Positions 38,386-48,351 are shown, numbered from the stretch's first letter. The stretch: DNA of 64,000 bases from Micromonospora coerulea (GCF_016598485.1 NZ_JAEMUW010000021.1:42236-106235), one strand, 5' to 3'. Numbers and translations are program-made. Notes: generated by a model from the letters alone, not told the origin.

Positions 38386-38874
38386 ATGAAGGCACAGTCA
38401 ATTCTCGGATCGGCGGTGGTCGGCGTGGGCCTCGGCGCACTCCTGCTCCCGGCCGCCGCGCTCGCGCAAACCACGACCGTCTCACCAGCGACCACCCCGG
38501 TCGGCGGGACCGTCGTGCTCACCACGACCTGCAACCCGAACGTAGGTGACGCGATCTTCCGGGTCACCGGGCCCAACCGGGACCAGAACGTCCGGTCCAC
38601 CACCGCGGCGGCGGGCGGCGGCCTGAGCGCCGAACTCTTCACCGCCGGGTTCACCCTGGGCACCTACACGGTCACGACGACCTGCGGCGACGGCAGCAGC
38701 GGGGGCAGCGCGCAGTTCACCGTCACGCCGATCGGCGGCGCGCAGGCCGGCGCCGGCGGCAGCGGCCCGGACACCGGCGTGCTGGCCGCGGGCGGCGCGC
38801 TGGCCGCCGGAGCCGTCGCCGGTGGGGCGTACGTGCTGATCCGCCGCCGGCGCCGGGCCGCCGTCGTCGCCTGA
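38386..38874 (+). CDS. Small secreted surface protein with sortase-like tail
   Basis: A 162-residue exported protein: signal peptide (about 1-27, ending AALA), a beta-sandwich-like middle with two cysteines (49 and 100) likely to form a disulfide, and a tail made of GPDTG (127-131), a hydrophobic helix (about 132-151) and five arginines. This is the layout of a sortase substrate, with GPDTG in place of LPxTG. The next gene encodes a sortase, so it may be that enzyme's substrate (inference). GAGGGAAG lies about 7 bases before the ATG. A strong hairpin follows. Confidence 0.8.
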   Translation: MKAQSILGSAVVGVGLGALLLPAAALAQTTTVSPATTPVGGTVVLTTTCNPNVGDAIFRVTGPNRDQNVRSTTAAAGGGLSAELFTAGFTLGTYTVTTTCGDGSSGGSAQFTVTPIGGAQAGAGGSGPDTGVLAAGGALAAGAVAGGAYVLIRRRRRAAVVA

Positions 38875-38903
38875 GCGGCACCACACACCATCCCTTGTGC
38901 GCG

Positions 38904-38936
38904 GGTGCCCGCGCCGGTCCGACCGGCGCGGGCACC
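38904..38936. terminator. Strong hairpin between surface protein and sortase genes
   Basis: Exactly complementary 16-base arms (38904-38919 and 38921-38936) around one base. It begins 29 bases after the surface-protein stop and ends 19 bases before the sortase start called here. It would stop or reduce read-through, giving more surface protein than sortase. No T-tract. Confidence 0.7.
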
Positions 38937-38955
38937 GCGCCCACGTCGGACGGAG

Positions 38956-39615
38956 GTGCCAGAGCTGTCGCCGCAGCGCAACCCCGAGCGCGGGCCGTCG
39001 CGGGTCCGTACCGCCGCGGTGGTCGCCGCGATCACCCTGGCCGCCGCGACCGGGGCCGGGCTGGTCGCCGCCGGCCTGGGCACCACGGCCGTCCGGCCAC
39101 CGCAGCCGGGGAGCTCGGCCGCCCCGACCGGCGAACGCGCCGGCTCGCCCGCGCCGGCGCTACCCCGGTCCCGACCGGTCCGGATCGCCATCCCCCGGAT
39201 CGGCGTCGACGCGGAGATCATCCCGGTGGCCACCGACCGCAACGGCGCCCTGGAGGTGCCGCCGCTCGATGAGCCGGAGCTGGCTGGCTGGTACCGCCGC
39301 GGCCCGACCCCCGGCGAGGCCGGCAACGCGGTCCTGGTCGGGCACGTCGACTCACAGGCCGGCCCGGCCGTCTTCTTCGACCTCGGCCGGCTCCGGGCCG
39401 GCGACGTCGTCGAGGTCACCCGGGCCGACGGCCGGCGGGCGACGTTCACCGTGGACGGTGTCGGGGCGTACCCGAAGGAGCGGTTCCCCACCGAGCGGGT
39501 GTACGGCGGGGACGCGACGGCCCGGCTGCGGCTGATCACCTGCGGCGGCCGGTTCAACCCCCGCACCGGCAACTACCCCGACAACATCGTCGTCTTCGCC
39601 ACCGCCACGCGCTGA
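38956..39615 (+). CDS. Sortase, class F-like
   Basis: A membrane-anchored transpeptidase of about 219 residues: a short basic N-terminus, one helix (about 18-40), a Pro-rich linker and the sortase barrel. Catalytic residues are His130 (LVGHVDS), Cys196 (LITCGG) and Arg203 (RTGNYPDN). It cleaves sorting signals of surface proteins and joins them to the wall or to each other. The class is inferred from the barrel motifs. The start is uncertain: GTG 38956 overlaps the GGAGG, while a CTG at 38965 has ideal spacing; the longer frame from 38905 would begin inside the hairpin. Confidence 0.88.
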   Translation: MPELSPQRNPERGPSRVRTAAVVAAITLAAATGAGLVAAGLGTTAVRPPQPGSSAAPTGERAGSPAPALPRSRPVRIAIPRIGVDAEIIPVATDRNGALEVPPLDEPELAGWYRRGPTPGEAGNAVLVGHVDSQAGPAVFFDLGRLRAGDVVEVTRADGRRATFTVDGVGAYPKERFPTERVYGGDATARLRLITCGGRFNPRTGNYPDNIVVFATATR

Positions 39616-39679
39616 CCGCGCCGACGGCACACGTGCCGTACGGTAGGCCGTCAGTTTCCGGGCGGGGCGGAGGTGCGCG

Positions 39680-40789
<1,110 letters not shown>

Positions 40790-40849
40790 CCGGGTGCCGA
40801 CCCACGGGCGTTGGTTGGCGGCGTTGCGGCCGCAGGCGCTGACCGGCGA

Positions 40850-40882
40850 CGGCTGACCGGGCCGGTCGGGGCGGGTCAGCCG
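40850..40882. terminator. Hairpin between convergent corA and APH-like genes
   Basis: Perfect 9-bp arms (CGGCTGACC and its complement) with a 15-base loop. It overlaps the stop of the APH-like gene and lies about 60 bases after corA. It probably serves both directions; the stem is the weakest of the hairpins listed. Confidence 0.4.
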
Positions 40883-41916
40883 CGACCGAGGTCGGCCAGC
40901 TCCCGGTCGAGCAGCTCGGCGAGGCGGGCCACGCGTCCCGGGTCGGACCGGGCCGTGATCCCCCGGCTCGGCATCTCCACCGTCATCAGCAGGTACAGGT
41001 GCAGGCGGTACAGGCCCAGCCGGCGGCGCGCCGCCGCGTCGAGGCGCACCGGCGCGACCGCCCGGTAGCCGCGCACGAACGCGTCGTCCGGCTCGTCCTC
41101 GGCCCGCCGGAACAGCAACGGCGACACCAGGTCCACCAGCGGGTCGCCGTGCAGGTGGCGCTCCCCGTCGACCAGGCCACTGAGCCGCAGTTCGCGGTCC
41201 GGGCCGGCGACGGCGAGGACGTTGCCGGCCCAGCCGTCGAAGTGGACCAGCGCCGGGCGGCGTACCGCGTCCAGGACGGCGGCGTGCCGGTCGACCAGCG
41301 CCCGGATCCGTGCCGCCGGCACCGGCAGCGGCACCCGCCAGTCGGTCGCGTCGGCGAGCAGGCCGTCCAGCATCGCGGTGAAGGCGGCCCGCCAGCTCGC
41401 CCCGCGGGCCCGCCCGCCGTCGTAGCCGTACCGGTCGCCGGTGACCCGATGCAGCGCGGCGAGCGCGGCGCCGAACTCGGCGCGGACCCGGCGGGTGTCG
41501 GCGCCCGCCCGGCTGAGCTCGTGCACGGTACGGCCGGGCAGCCGGCCGGTGAGCAGCCAGTCCCCCAGCTCCGGGTCGCTGCCATGGTGCAGCAGCGGCG
41601 GGACGGGGACGGCCGGGGCCCGCGCGGCGACCCGGCGCAGGTAGCGGGCCTCGGCGGCGACCAGACCGCGCTCGTAGCGCAGCAGCGGCACGTGCGGCGG
41701 CGGCCCGACCTTGAGCACCATCTCGCGGCGGTCGTCCAGGGTCACCCACCAGACGGCGGCGAATCCGCCACCGTCGAGCGGCCCGCAGCCGGTGACCCGG
41801 GGCGACGGGCCGAGGGACGCCGCGACGTACCGGCGGACCTGGTCGGGGTCGAGGCGGCGTTGGGTCGGGCTCGCCGCGCGCCCCGGCACGGCGTGCCTGC
41901 CCGGTGACGGTTCCAT
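40876..41916 (-). CDS. Aminoglycoside-phosphotransferase-family kinase
   Basis: A 346-residue APH-fold kinase. The N-lobe lysine is in MVLKVGPP; the Brenner motif reads LVHFDGWAGNVLA (catalytic Asp, metal-binding Asn) and the metal Asp is in LVDGERHLHGDPLVDL. Family members phosphorylate sugars, choline-like compounds, antibiotics or macrolides. Nothing in the sequence fixes the substrate, so resistance should not be assumed. The ATG has only a weak site. It is divergent from the SGNH hydrolase gene. Confidence 0.88.
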   Translation of the reverse strand: MEPSPGRHAVPGRAASPTQRRLDPDQVRRYVAASLGPSPRVTGCGPLDGGGFAAVWWVTLDDRREMVLKVGPPPHVPLLRYERGLVAAEARYLRRVAARAPAVPVPPLLHHGSDPELGDWLLTGRLPGRTVHELSRAGADTRRVRAEFGAALAALHRVTGDRYGYDGGRARGASWRAAFTAMLDGLLADATDWRVPLPVPAARIRALVDRHAAVLDAVRRPALVHFDGWAGNVLAVAGPDRELRLSGLVDGERHLHGDPLVDLVSPLLFRRAEDEPDDAFVRGYRAVAPVRLDAAARRRLGLYRLHLYLLMTVEMPSRGITARSDPGRVARLAELLDRELADLGRG

Positions 41917-41987
41917 CTCGCGGCCCAGGCTAGCGGCGCGGGCGGCCCTGCGGTGCCCCGCCGGTGCGCCGTCCTAAGCTGGCGGCC

Positions 41988-42755
41988 ATGTTGTGGCGGC
42001 GGTACGTGGCGATCGGCGACAGCACCACCGAGGGGCTGGACGACCCGGACGGCGAGGGCGGCTACCGGGGCTGGGCGGACAGGTTCGCGCTGGCGGTGGC
42101 CCGCGCGCAGGGCGGCCTGGAGTACGCCAACCTCGCGATCCGCGGCCGGACCACCGCACGGATCCGGGCCGAGCAGCTGCCGGTGGCGCTGGACCTGGCG
42201 CCGGACCTGGCCACCGTGGTGGCCGGGATGAACGACGTGCTCCGGCCGTCGTTCGACGCCGAAGGGGTGGCCGAGGACGTCCGGGCGATGCAGCGGGCGC
42301 TGGTCGGCCAGGGCGCCACCGTGCTCACCTTCACCCTGCCCGACCCGGCCCCGGTGATGCCGCTGGCCCGACCGCTGCGCGGGCGGGTGCTGGCGCTCAA
42401 CGCGGCGGTCCGGGCGGCCACCGCCGAGACCGGCGCGACGCTGCTCGACCTGGGTGCACATCCGGTGGCCTCGGACCCGCGGCTGTGGAGCGACGACCGG
42501 CTGCACGCCAACCGCGCCGGGCACGAGCGGATCGCCGCCGCGCTGGCGCACACCGCCGGCCTGCCCGGGTACGACGACTCCTGGTCCCACCCGCTGCCGG
42601 TGGCCGCCCACCGACCCCGGCACGAGCTGGTCCGGGCCGAGCTGGCCTGGACCCGCCGGCACCTGCTGCCCTGGCTGGCCCGGCACCTGCGCGGCCGGTC
42701 CTCCGGGGACGACCGCGTGGCCAAGCGCCCGGTGCCACTGCCGGTGGAGCTCTGA
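41988..42755 (+). CDS. SGNH/GDSL hydrolase
   Basis: A 255-residue esterase of the SGNH fold. The nucleophile serine is in IGDSTTEG near the N-terminus; the oxyanion Gly and Asn are in NLAIRGRT and VVAGMNDVL; the Asp/His pair is in WSDDRLHANRAGHERIAA. There is no signal peptide, so it is cytoplasmic. Substrates range from acyl groups on glycans to lipids. It lies upstream of a GH6 lipoprotein gene on the same strand (99-base gap), but the two need not form an operon. Confidence 0.9.
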   Translation: MLWRRYVAIGDSTTEGLDDPDGEGGYRGWADRFALAVARAQGGLEYANLAIRGRTTARIRAEQLPVALDLAPDLATVVAGMNDVLRPSFDAEGVAEDVRAMQRALVGQGATVLTFTLPDPAPVMPLARPLRGRVLALNAAVRAATAETGATLLDLGAHPVASDPRLWSDDRLHANRAGHERIAAALAHTAGLPGYDDSWSHPLPVAAHRPRHELVRAELAWTRRHLLPWLARHLRGRSSGDDRVAKRPVPLPVEL

Positions 42756-42854
42756 CGGGCGTTCGTCCGCAGGCCCTCGCCCGGCCGCCCCGCCGGACAC
42801 CGGGACGTCCTCCGCCGCACTGCGGCGGCGGGCGGGGGCGCATAGGTTGACCGG

Positions 42855-43829
42855 ATGCGCGCACTCCTGCTCGGCGGCGTCCTGGCGGCGGCCCTGCTGG
42901 CCGCGATCGGCGGCTGCGGCGGCGGGTCGTACGCGCCGCTGCGGCACCCGTTCCGCGGCGCGACTCTGCTGGTCGACGCCGACAGCCCCGCGGCGCACTG
43001 GCGGCGCGACCACGGCGCGGCCTGGCTCGACCCGATCGCCGGCACCCCGCAGGCGCGCTGGCTGACCGGCCCGGAGGAGCTTCCCGACCTGGCCGGGGTG
43101 CTCGCCGCAGCCCGCCGGCAGGGCGCCCTGCCGGTGCTGGTGCTCTACCACGTGCCGAACCGCGACTGCGCCGGCCCGGGCGCGGGCGCCCGCGACGCCA
43201 GGGCGTACGCCCGCTTCGTCGACCAGGTGGTCGACGCGCTCGGCGACCACCGTGCGGCGGTCATCCTCGAACCCGACGCGGTCGCCGCCGAGTGTTTCGA
43301 CGACGCCCGGGCGGCGCTGCTGGCCCGCGCGGTCCGGGTGCTCGCCGACGCCGGCCACCACGTCTACCTCGACGCCGGTCACCCGCGCTGGCACGACCCG
43401 CGGGAGACCGCCGAGCGGCTGCGGCGCGCGGGCATCGCCCGCGCCGAGGGTTTCTCGGTCAACGTGGCCAACCGCCAGTCCACCGCCGACAGTCACCGTT
43501 GGGGGCTGGCGGTGTCCGACCTGGTCGGCGGCCGGGAGATGGTCATCGACACGTCCCGCAACGGGCTGCCGGCGCCGCCGGACGACCAGTGGTGCAACGC
43601 CACCCCGCAGGCGCTGGGCGCGCCGCCCACCACCGATCCCCGGCTGGCGCGGGTGGCGGCGCTGCTGTGGGTGAAGAGCCCCGGCGAGTCGGACGGCCCC
43701 TGCGGCCGGGGCGAGCCGCCGGCCGGCGTCTTCTCCCCCGCGCAGGCCCGCGCGCTGATCGCGGACGCGCCCGGGCTGCCGGCGTCGGCCCGGCGGGCGG
43801 CCCGGGCCGCGACCGCCCCGCTCACCTGA
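42855..43829 (+). CDS. GH6-family endoglucanase-like lipoprotein
   Basis: A 324-residue exported lipoprotein: hydrophobic signal ending IGGC with lipid-accepting Cys21, then a compact GH6 catalytic domain. Family motifs are LYHVPNRDCAGPGAG (Asp104), ILEPDAVA (acid Asp141), YLDAGHPRWH, FSVNVANRQST, DTSRNGLPAPP and LLWVKSPGESDGPC. GH6 enzymes are inverting beta-1,4-glucanases. No carbohydrate-binding module is attached. This small lipid-anchored form may act on the cell's own or nearby beta-glucan rather than crystalline cellulose (inference). Confidence 0.9.
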   Translation: MRALLLGGVLAAALLAAIGGCGGGSYAPLRHPFRGATLLVDADSPAAHWRRDHGAAWLDPIAGTPQARWLTGPEELPDLAGVLAAARRQGALPVLVLYHVPNRDCAGPGAGARDARAYARFVDQVVDALGDHRAAVILEPDAVAAECFDDARAALLARAVRVLADAGHHVYLDAGHPRWHDPRETAERLRRAGIARAEGFSVNVANRQSTADSHRWGLAVSDLVGGREMVIDTSRNGLPAPPDDQWCNATPQALGAPPTTDPRLARVAALLWVKSPGESDGPCGRGEPPAGVFSPAQARALIADAPGLPASARRAARAATAPLT

Positions 43830-43836
43830 TCCGCCG

Positions 43837-46011
43837 TCACCCGGCCGTCGGCTGGGCCGCCACCTCCCCGGTACGGCGCAGCTTCTGCCATTTCAGCGCG
43901 CCCCCGCTCAGCGCGGTGACCACCGAGTGCACCAGCACCAGGTACATCACCTGCCGGTAGACGAACTGCTGCAACGGCAGCGCCCAGAGCGGGCGCAGCG
44001 GTTCCCGGTCGAGGCGGAACGCGAGGATCGCGGTGATCACCTGGATGGCCAGCACGGCGAGCCAGGCGAGCACCGTCTCGTACCGGTCGAGGAAGAACAG
44101 CCCGTACACGGCGAAGATGTCCACCACCGGGGCCAGCAGCGGCAGCAGCACCGAGAACAGGGCGATGAACGGCAGGCCACGCCGGCCGAAGCGACCGGAC
44201 GGGCCGCGTTCGATCAACGCCCGCCGGTGCCGCCACAGCGCCTGCATGGTGCCGTAGCTCCACCGGTACCGCTGCCGCCACAGCTGCGGCAGGGTGCTCG
44301 GCGCCTCGGTGCGGGCCACCGCGGTCTCCTCGTACACCACCCGCCAGCCGGCGCGGTGGATGCCCATGGTGAGGTCGGTGTCCTCGGCGAGGGTCGCCCG
44401 GCTCAGCCCGCCGGCGGCCAGCACGGCCTCCCGGCGGAACGCGCCGAGCGCGCCGGGGATGGTGGGCATGCAGTGCAGCGTGTCGTAGAGGCGCCGGTCG
44501 AGGCTGAACCCGATGACGTACTCGATGTGCTGCCACCGGCCGATCAGCCGGCGCCGGTTGCCGACCTTGACGTTGCCGGCCACCGCGCCGACCCGCGGGT
44601 CGCCGAAGGGCTGCACCAGGCGGTGCAGCGCGTCCGGTTCCACCACGGTGTCGGCGTCCACCATGACCAGCAGGTCGTGCCGGGCCAGTGCCACGCCGGC
44701 GTTGAGCGCGGCGGCCTTGCCGCCGCCGGGCACCTGGACCACCCGCACGTTGGGCAGCCCGAGCCTTTCCACCTCCTGCGCCGTGCCGTCGTCCGACTCG
44801 TCGTCGACGACCAGCACCTCGATGCCGGGATGGCTGCCGGAGGCCAGCGAGTGCACCGCCGCGGCGATCGTGGTGCGCTCGTTGTACGCCGGCACGATCA
44901 CCGTCACCGGCTCGGTGATCCGGTCGCCCCAGGACCAGGTGGGCGCGCGCCGGCGGTGGGCGTGCCGCACGGCGTAGCCGAAGAGCAGCAGGGTACGGGC
45001 CAGGGTGAGCAGGCCGACCACGATCAGCAGCAGCCAGAACCCGCGGGTCGTCGCGTCGGCGATCCGCACCGCCCAGACCAGCAGGCCGCCCTGGATCCGG
45101 TCGCCGGTGCCGGCGGGGGTGGCGGCGGGCCAGCCGAGCCCCTGCGAGACGGTGGTGAAGCGGTAGCCCCGGGCCTGCATCTCGGGGATGAAGCGGTCCA
45201 GCGCGGCGACGGTCTGGGCGCGGTCGCCGCCGCTGTCGTGCAGCAGGACGATGGCGCCCCGGTCCCCCTCCGGGGTGGCGTTGCGGACGATGGCGTCCGG
45301 GCCCGGCCGCGCCCAGTCCTGGCTGTCGGTGTCCTCGAAGACGGAGACGTACCCGAGTCGCCCGGAGTCGCGGACGACCGCCCAGTCCGCGTCATCGACC
45401 GCGTCGACGGCGCTGGAGTACGGCAGCCGGGCCAGTGGCGCGCGGACCCCGGCCGTGTATCCGATGACCGCCTCCGTCTGCGAGTACTCCAGCCGGCGCC
45501 GCCACGTCGGCAGGTTGGTCAGCTCGGGGTGGGTGAAGGTGTGGATGCCCAGCTCGTGGCCCTCCCGGACCATCCGCCGGGTGATGTCCGGGTGCCGGCT
45601 GACCTGGGAGCCGAGGACGAAGAAGGTGGCCGGCGCGTGGTGCCGGCTGAGCACGTCCAGCACCTTCGGTGTCCACACCGGGTCGGGGCCGTCATCGAAG
45701 GTGAGCGCGATCGTCCGGGCGGGCATCCGCCGCGCGTCGAGCGTGCCGCCGCGCAGGTCGACGACGGTGCCGCCGTCGCGTACCGGCGCCGGCACGGAGT
45801 CGCTGCTCCGGGTTCCGGTCCGCTGGTGGTCGGGGGCGAAGCGCGAGTTGGCGTACGCGCCGACGGCGAGCACGTTGACCAGGATGAACGTGATCACCGC
45901 GGCGAACACCCACCGGCCTCGGGCGCTCGGGCGCCGCCGAGTGGACTCCCGTGGCGAGGGCGTGAGGTCGCCGGTGCCGCCGATCCGTTCCCCGCCGCGC
46001 CAGAGCGCCAT
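43837..46011 (-). CDS. Polysaccharide deacetylase-glycosyltransferase 2 fusion
   Basis: A 724-residue membrane protein joining two enzymes. After one helix (about 34-54) an extracytoplasmic NodB-type deacetylase domain (about 95-300) shows LTFDDGPDP, ELGIHTFTHPELTNL, RAPLARLPYS and VLLHDSGGDR. A helix (about 325-345) leads to a cytoplasmic processive GT2 domain (about 365-600) with VDADTVVEP, LAEDTDLTM and QRYRW, then four helices. It would build and export a beta-linked amino-sugar polymer (PNAG/chitin-like) and deacetylate it outside. The ATG shares its A with the stop of the upstream small gene. Confidence 0.93.
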   Translation of the reverse strand: MALWRGGERIGGTGDLTPSPRESTRRRPSARGRWVFAAVITFILVNVLAVGAYANSRFAPDHQRTGTRSSDSVPAPVRDGGTVVDLRGGTLDARRMPARTIALTFDDGPDPVWTPKVLDVLSRHHAPATFFVLGSQVSRHPDITRRMVREGHELGIHTFTHPELTNLPTWRRRLEYSQTEAVIGYTAGVRAPLARLPYSSAVDAVDDADWAVVRDSGRLGYVSVFEDTDSQDWARPGPDAIVRNATPEGDRGAIVLLHDSGGDRAQTVAALDRFIPEMQARGYRFTTVSQGLGWPAATPAGTGDRIQGGLLVWAVRIADATTRGFWLLLIVVGLLTLARTLLLFGYAVRHAHRRRAPTWSWGDRITEPVTVIVPAYNERTTIAAAVHSLASGSHPGIEVLVVDDESDDGTAQEVERLGLPNVRVVQVPGGGKAAALNAGVALARHDLLVMVDADTVVEPDALHRLVQPFGDPRVGAVAGNVKVGNRRRLIGRWQHIEYVIGFSLDRRLYDTLHCMPTIPGALGAFRREAVLAAGGLSRATLAEDTDLTMGIHRAGWRVVYEETAVARTEAPSTLPQLWRQRYRWSYGTMQALWRHRRALIERGPSGRFGRRGLPFIALFSVLLPLLAPVVDIFAVYGLFFLDRYETVLAWLAVLAIQVITAILAFRLDREPLRPLWALPLQQFVYRQVMYLVLVHSVVTALSGGALKWQKLRRTGEVAAQPTAG

Positions 46012-46427
46012 CAGGCGGGCACCGGCAGTCCGAGCACCTCCGCGCCCTGGCTGACCCAGAGCGCCACGATCAGGAGCAGGGCCAGCAGCACCAGCGCGGA
46101 GGCGACCCGGCGCAACGTCCGGGCCCGCCGGCCGGAGTGGTCCACGAAGATCTCGGCGGTGGCATCCGGAGCCTGCAACGTCTCGGTGGCGCCGTCGGCC
46201 CCGCTCCCGTCGCCCGGCGGCTCGGCGGGCAACGTCGACAGTGGCGGCCGCGGCGACGCGCCGCCCCGCGGCAGGGCGGTGGGGACCGCCGCCACGCCGA
46301 CGTCCGGGCCGGCGGCGGCGCTGGGCGGGGTCGCCGTCCCGCGGGCGACGGGTGCACCGCCCGTCCGCGATCGCCCCCGCCCGGGTTGGCCGGGCATGGG
46401 CACTCTGGCGACGTGGCGCTTCTTCAT
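46011..46427 (-). CDS. Small single-helix membrane protein coupled to the polysaccharide synthase
   Basis: A 138-residue protein with a long Pro/Gly/Ala-rich cytoplasmic-looking N-terminus (about 1-100) and one C-terminal helix (ALVLLALLLIVALWVS). Its stop overlaps the synthase start (TGATG), so the two are co-translated, and it may be an accessory or regulatory subunit of the polymer synthase. No family recognised. GGAG lies close to the ATG. Confidence 0.65.
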   Translation of the reverse strand: MKKRHVARVPMPGQPGRGRSRTGGAPVARGTATPPSAAAGPDVGVAAVPTALPRGGASPRPPLSTLPAEPPGDGSGADGATETLQAPDATAEIFVDHSGRRARTLRRVASALVLLALLLIVALWVSQGAEVLGLPVPA

Positions 46428-46569
46428 GTCTCCAGGCTATGCACGATTCCTGGTTCCCACATGATCAACTAAGCGGCGGCTCAACTCACCCGCGCGGCGC
46501 GACCCCACCGACCGGAATGGATCATCCTTCGTGCACCGTGGCACCCCGATGATCCGGCCAATGAGGCCC

Positions 46570-47502
46570 TCACGGCCGGTTCAGCAGATCGGCGCGTTCC
46601 GCCTCGAGGGCCGACAACCGGGCACCCACCCCGGCGGCCCGCTCCCGCAGTAGGCGGTGCACGGGCGCGAGCTCGTTGAGCGACCGGTCGACGTCCCCGC
46701 GGGCATTCTCGACCCGCCGCAGCACCGCGAAGTCGGTGACGATGTTGTCCAGCCAGATGTCGGTGAACCGGGTCAGCTCCCCGATGCCCAGCGACGGCGC
46801 GTACGGCCCGGCGTCGGTCACGTCGGCCAGTTCCGTCCACAGCGTCGCGAGGTTGGCGTCCACGCGAGCCGCGGCCTGGGCAGCCTGGTCGAGGATCTCG
46901 TGCTTGATGACGCTGCTGATCAGGCCGCCGCCCAGCGTGTCGTAGGTCGACCAACCCGACGCCCGGTCGAGCAGTCCCCGCAGCTGGTTCAGCGCTCCCT
47001 CGGCGTTGTTCGCCGCGCGGACCGCCTCGGTCAGCTCGCGGTGCTCCCCGGCGAGCCGCCCCCGCGCGTCGGCCAGCTCCAGCAGGCGTGACCCGCGTGG
47101 ATCGGCGGAATCGGCGAGCGCCCGTTCCCGCTCGTCGAGCAGCGCCTCGTACTCCCGGGGCGCCGAGGCGAGCCGGCGCTGCCGGGCCTTCGCGGCGGCG
47201 ACCTCCTCCTGCAGCGCGGTGAGCAGCCGCTCGGCCTCGGCCAGGCGGAGGCGGGCGGCGAGGGCCTCGGCGCGCTCCCGGGCCAGCGCGTCGCCGCGCG
47301 CGCCACGAAACGAGGCGACCACCCGGCTCAGGGTGAGTCCCTCCAGCCGGTCGACGTCGGCCTGTTCGGCGTCGAGCCGCTGTCGCAGGACGTCGACGTG
47401 CGCCCGCATCGCGCGGATCCGCCCCGCCAGGTCGCGCAGCCGGTGCCCGGTGAGTTCATGCTCACGCAGGGCCTGCGCGGCCGCGGTGAGGCGTTGCTCC
47501 AT
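46570..47502 (-). CDS. Coiled-coil protein of unknown function
   Basis: A 310-residue soluble protein, largely helical. Residues about 1-180 show heptad-like Leu/Arg/Glu/Ala patterns of a long coiled coil; a central Gly-rich hinge (STYDTLGGGLISS, near 185) precedes a second helical region ending in another coiled coil. The ATG at 47502 has GGGGA 6 bases upstream; ATG 47514 is possible. Such proteins occur singly in actinomycetes. No enzymatic motif is visible; a structural or envelope role is only a guess. Confidence 0.75.
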   Translation of the reverse strand: MEQRLTAAAQALREHELTGHRLRDLAGRIRAMRAHVDVLRQRLDAEQADVDRLEGLTLSRVVASFRGARGDALARERAEALAARLRLAEAERLLTALQEEVAAAKARQRRLASAPREYEALLDERERALADSADPRGSRLLELADARGRLAGEHRELTEAVRAANNAEGALNQLRGLLDRASGWSTYDTLGGGLISSVIKHEILDQAAQAAARVDANLATLWTELADVTDAGPYAPSLGIGELTRFTDIWLDNIVTDFAVLRRVENARGDVDRSLNELAPVHRLLRERAAGVGARLSALEAERADLLNRP

Positions 47503-47774
47503 GTCGTTCCCCATGCCGCCATTGCACAACCGGCCGGCAAGGCCCGGCCTGCTGGTCCCGCTGAGCCGCCCGACCGGCGGCCGGGCACGGGGACCAGAGC
47601 CGCCGCAGACGCGGTCGCGGCCCCTGCTCAGACCCGTCGGCACGGGCTGCCGCGCGGGAGTTTGGCTGCCGGGGGCGCGGGAAGACACCTGCCCGCCGAG
47701 CGTGCCGGTCGGCGGGCCGCCGTCCGCCGGCGCTCGCTCCGGCGGCACGGACGACGCGCACCCGAGGAGGAGCG

Positions 47775-48320
47775 ATGGCCCAGGCGGCCACCAGGCCCAG
47801 CAGCGCCCGGAAAGCCACCGGCGCGCGGAAGGCTCCGATGCCGAACAAGGCCGCGGCGAAGAAGGTCGCGACCGCCACGAAGCGGGCCACCGGGGCCAGC
47901 CTGGCGAAGGCGCCAGGCGAGAAACCCACCCCGACGACGGCCCGGGTCGCCCGGAAGAAGGCCGTCTCGGCCACCGCGACGCCCACCCGTAAGGCAACCG
48001 CCAAGGCCACCGCCGCCAAGAGGGCGCCGGCCACGAAGGCCGCGGCGAAGAAGGCGCCCGCCACCAAGGCCGCGGCCAAGAAGGCGCCCGCCAAGAAGGC
48101 CACGGCGAAGGCGCCGGCCAAGAAGGCGGGCGCCAAGAAGGCCACGGCGCAGGCACCGGGGAAGCAGGCGAGGGCCAAGAAGGCAGCGGCGGCCGTCCGG
48201 GCCCGCACCATCGCCGAGACCCGTACCCCGGCCAAGAAGGCAACCACCATGGAGTCGTTCGGCAGGCGGACCACGGCCCGCCGACCCAACCGCGGGCCGG
48301 TTGGCCGGGCTGGTCGCTGA
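47775..48320 (+). CDS. Lys/Ala-rich histone H1-like DNA-binding protein
   Basis: A 181-residue, highly basic protein made of AAKKAPA/TKAAAKK repeats through residues about 65-155, as in the C-terminal tail of eukaryotic histone H1 and of actinobacterial HU-type fusion proteins. It lacks the HU fold, so it resembles a free-standing H1-like tail. It should bind DNA without sequence preference and compact it. GAGGAGGAG lies just before the ATG. The low-complexity coding repeats may vary in number between strains. Confidence 0.85.
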   Translation: MAQAATRPSSARKATGARKAPMPNKAAAKKVATATKRATGASLAKAPGEKPTPTTARVARKKAVSATATPTRKATAKATAAKRAPATKAAAKKAPATKAAAKKAPAKKATAKAPAKKAGAKKATAQAPGKQARAKKAAAAVRARTIAETRTPAKKATTMESFGRRTTARRPNRGPVGRAGR

Positions 48321-48351
48321 ACGGGCCGAACCTTTCGGCGAGAATGACGGA

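Noticed and set aside
38244..38549. Frame from GTG 38244 with a good ribosome site and a short hydrophobic stretch
   Set aside because: After residue 50 it overlaps the secreted-protein gene in another frame with an Arg/Pro-rich artefact composition. A very short leader peptide remains possible but is unsupported.
40801..40876. Possible tRNA or other RNA in the corA-APH gap
   Set aside because: The only structure is the 9-bp hairpin; no cloverleaf or T-loop sequence was found.
40876..41916. Antibiotic-resistance label for the APH-family kinase
   Set aside because: Catalytic motifs are general to the fold, and no resistance-gene context is present, so only the family is given.
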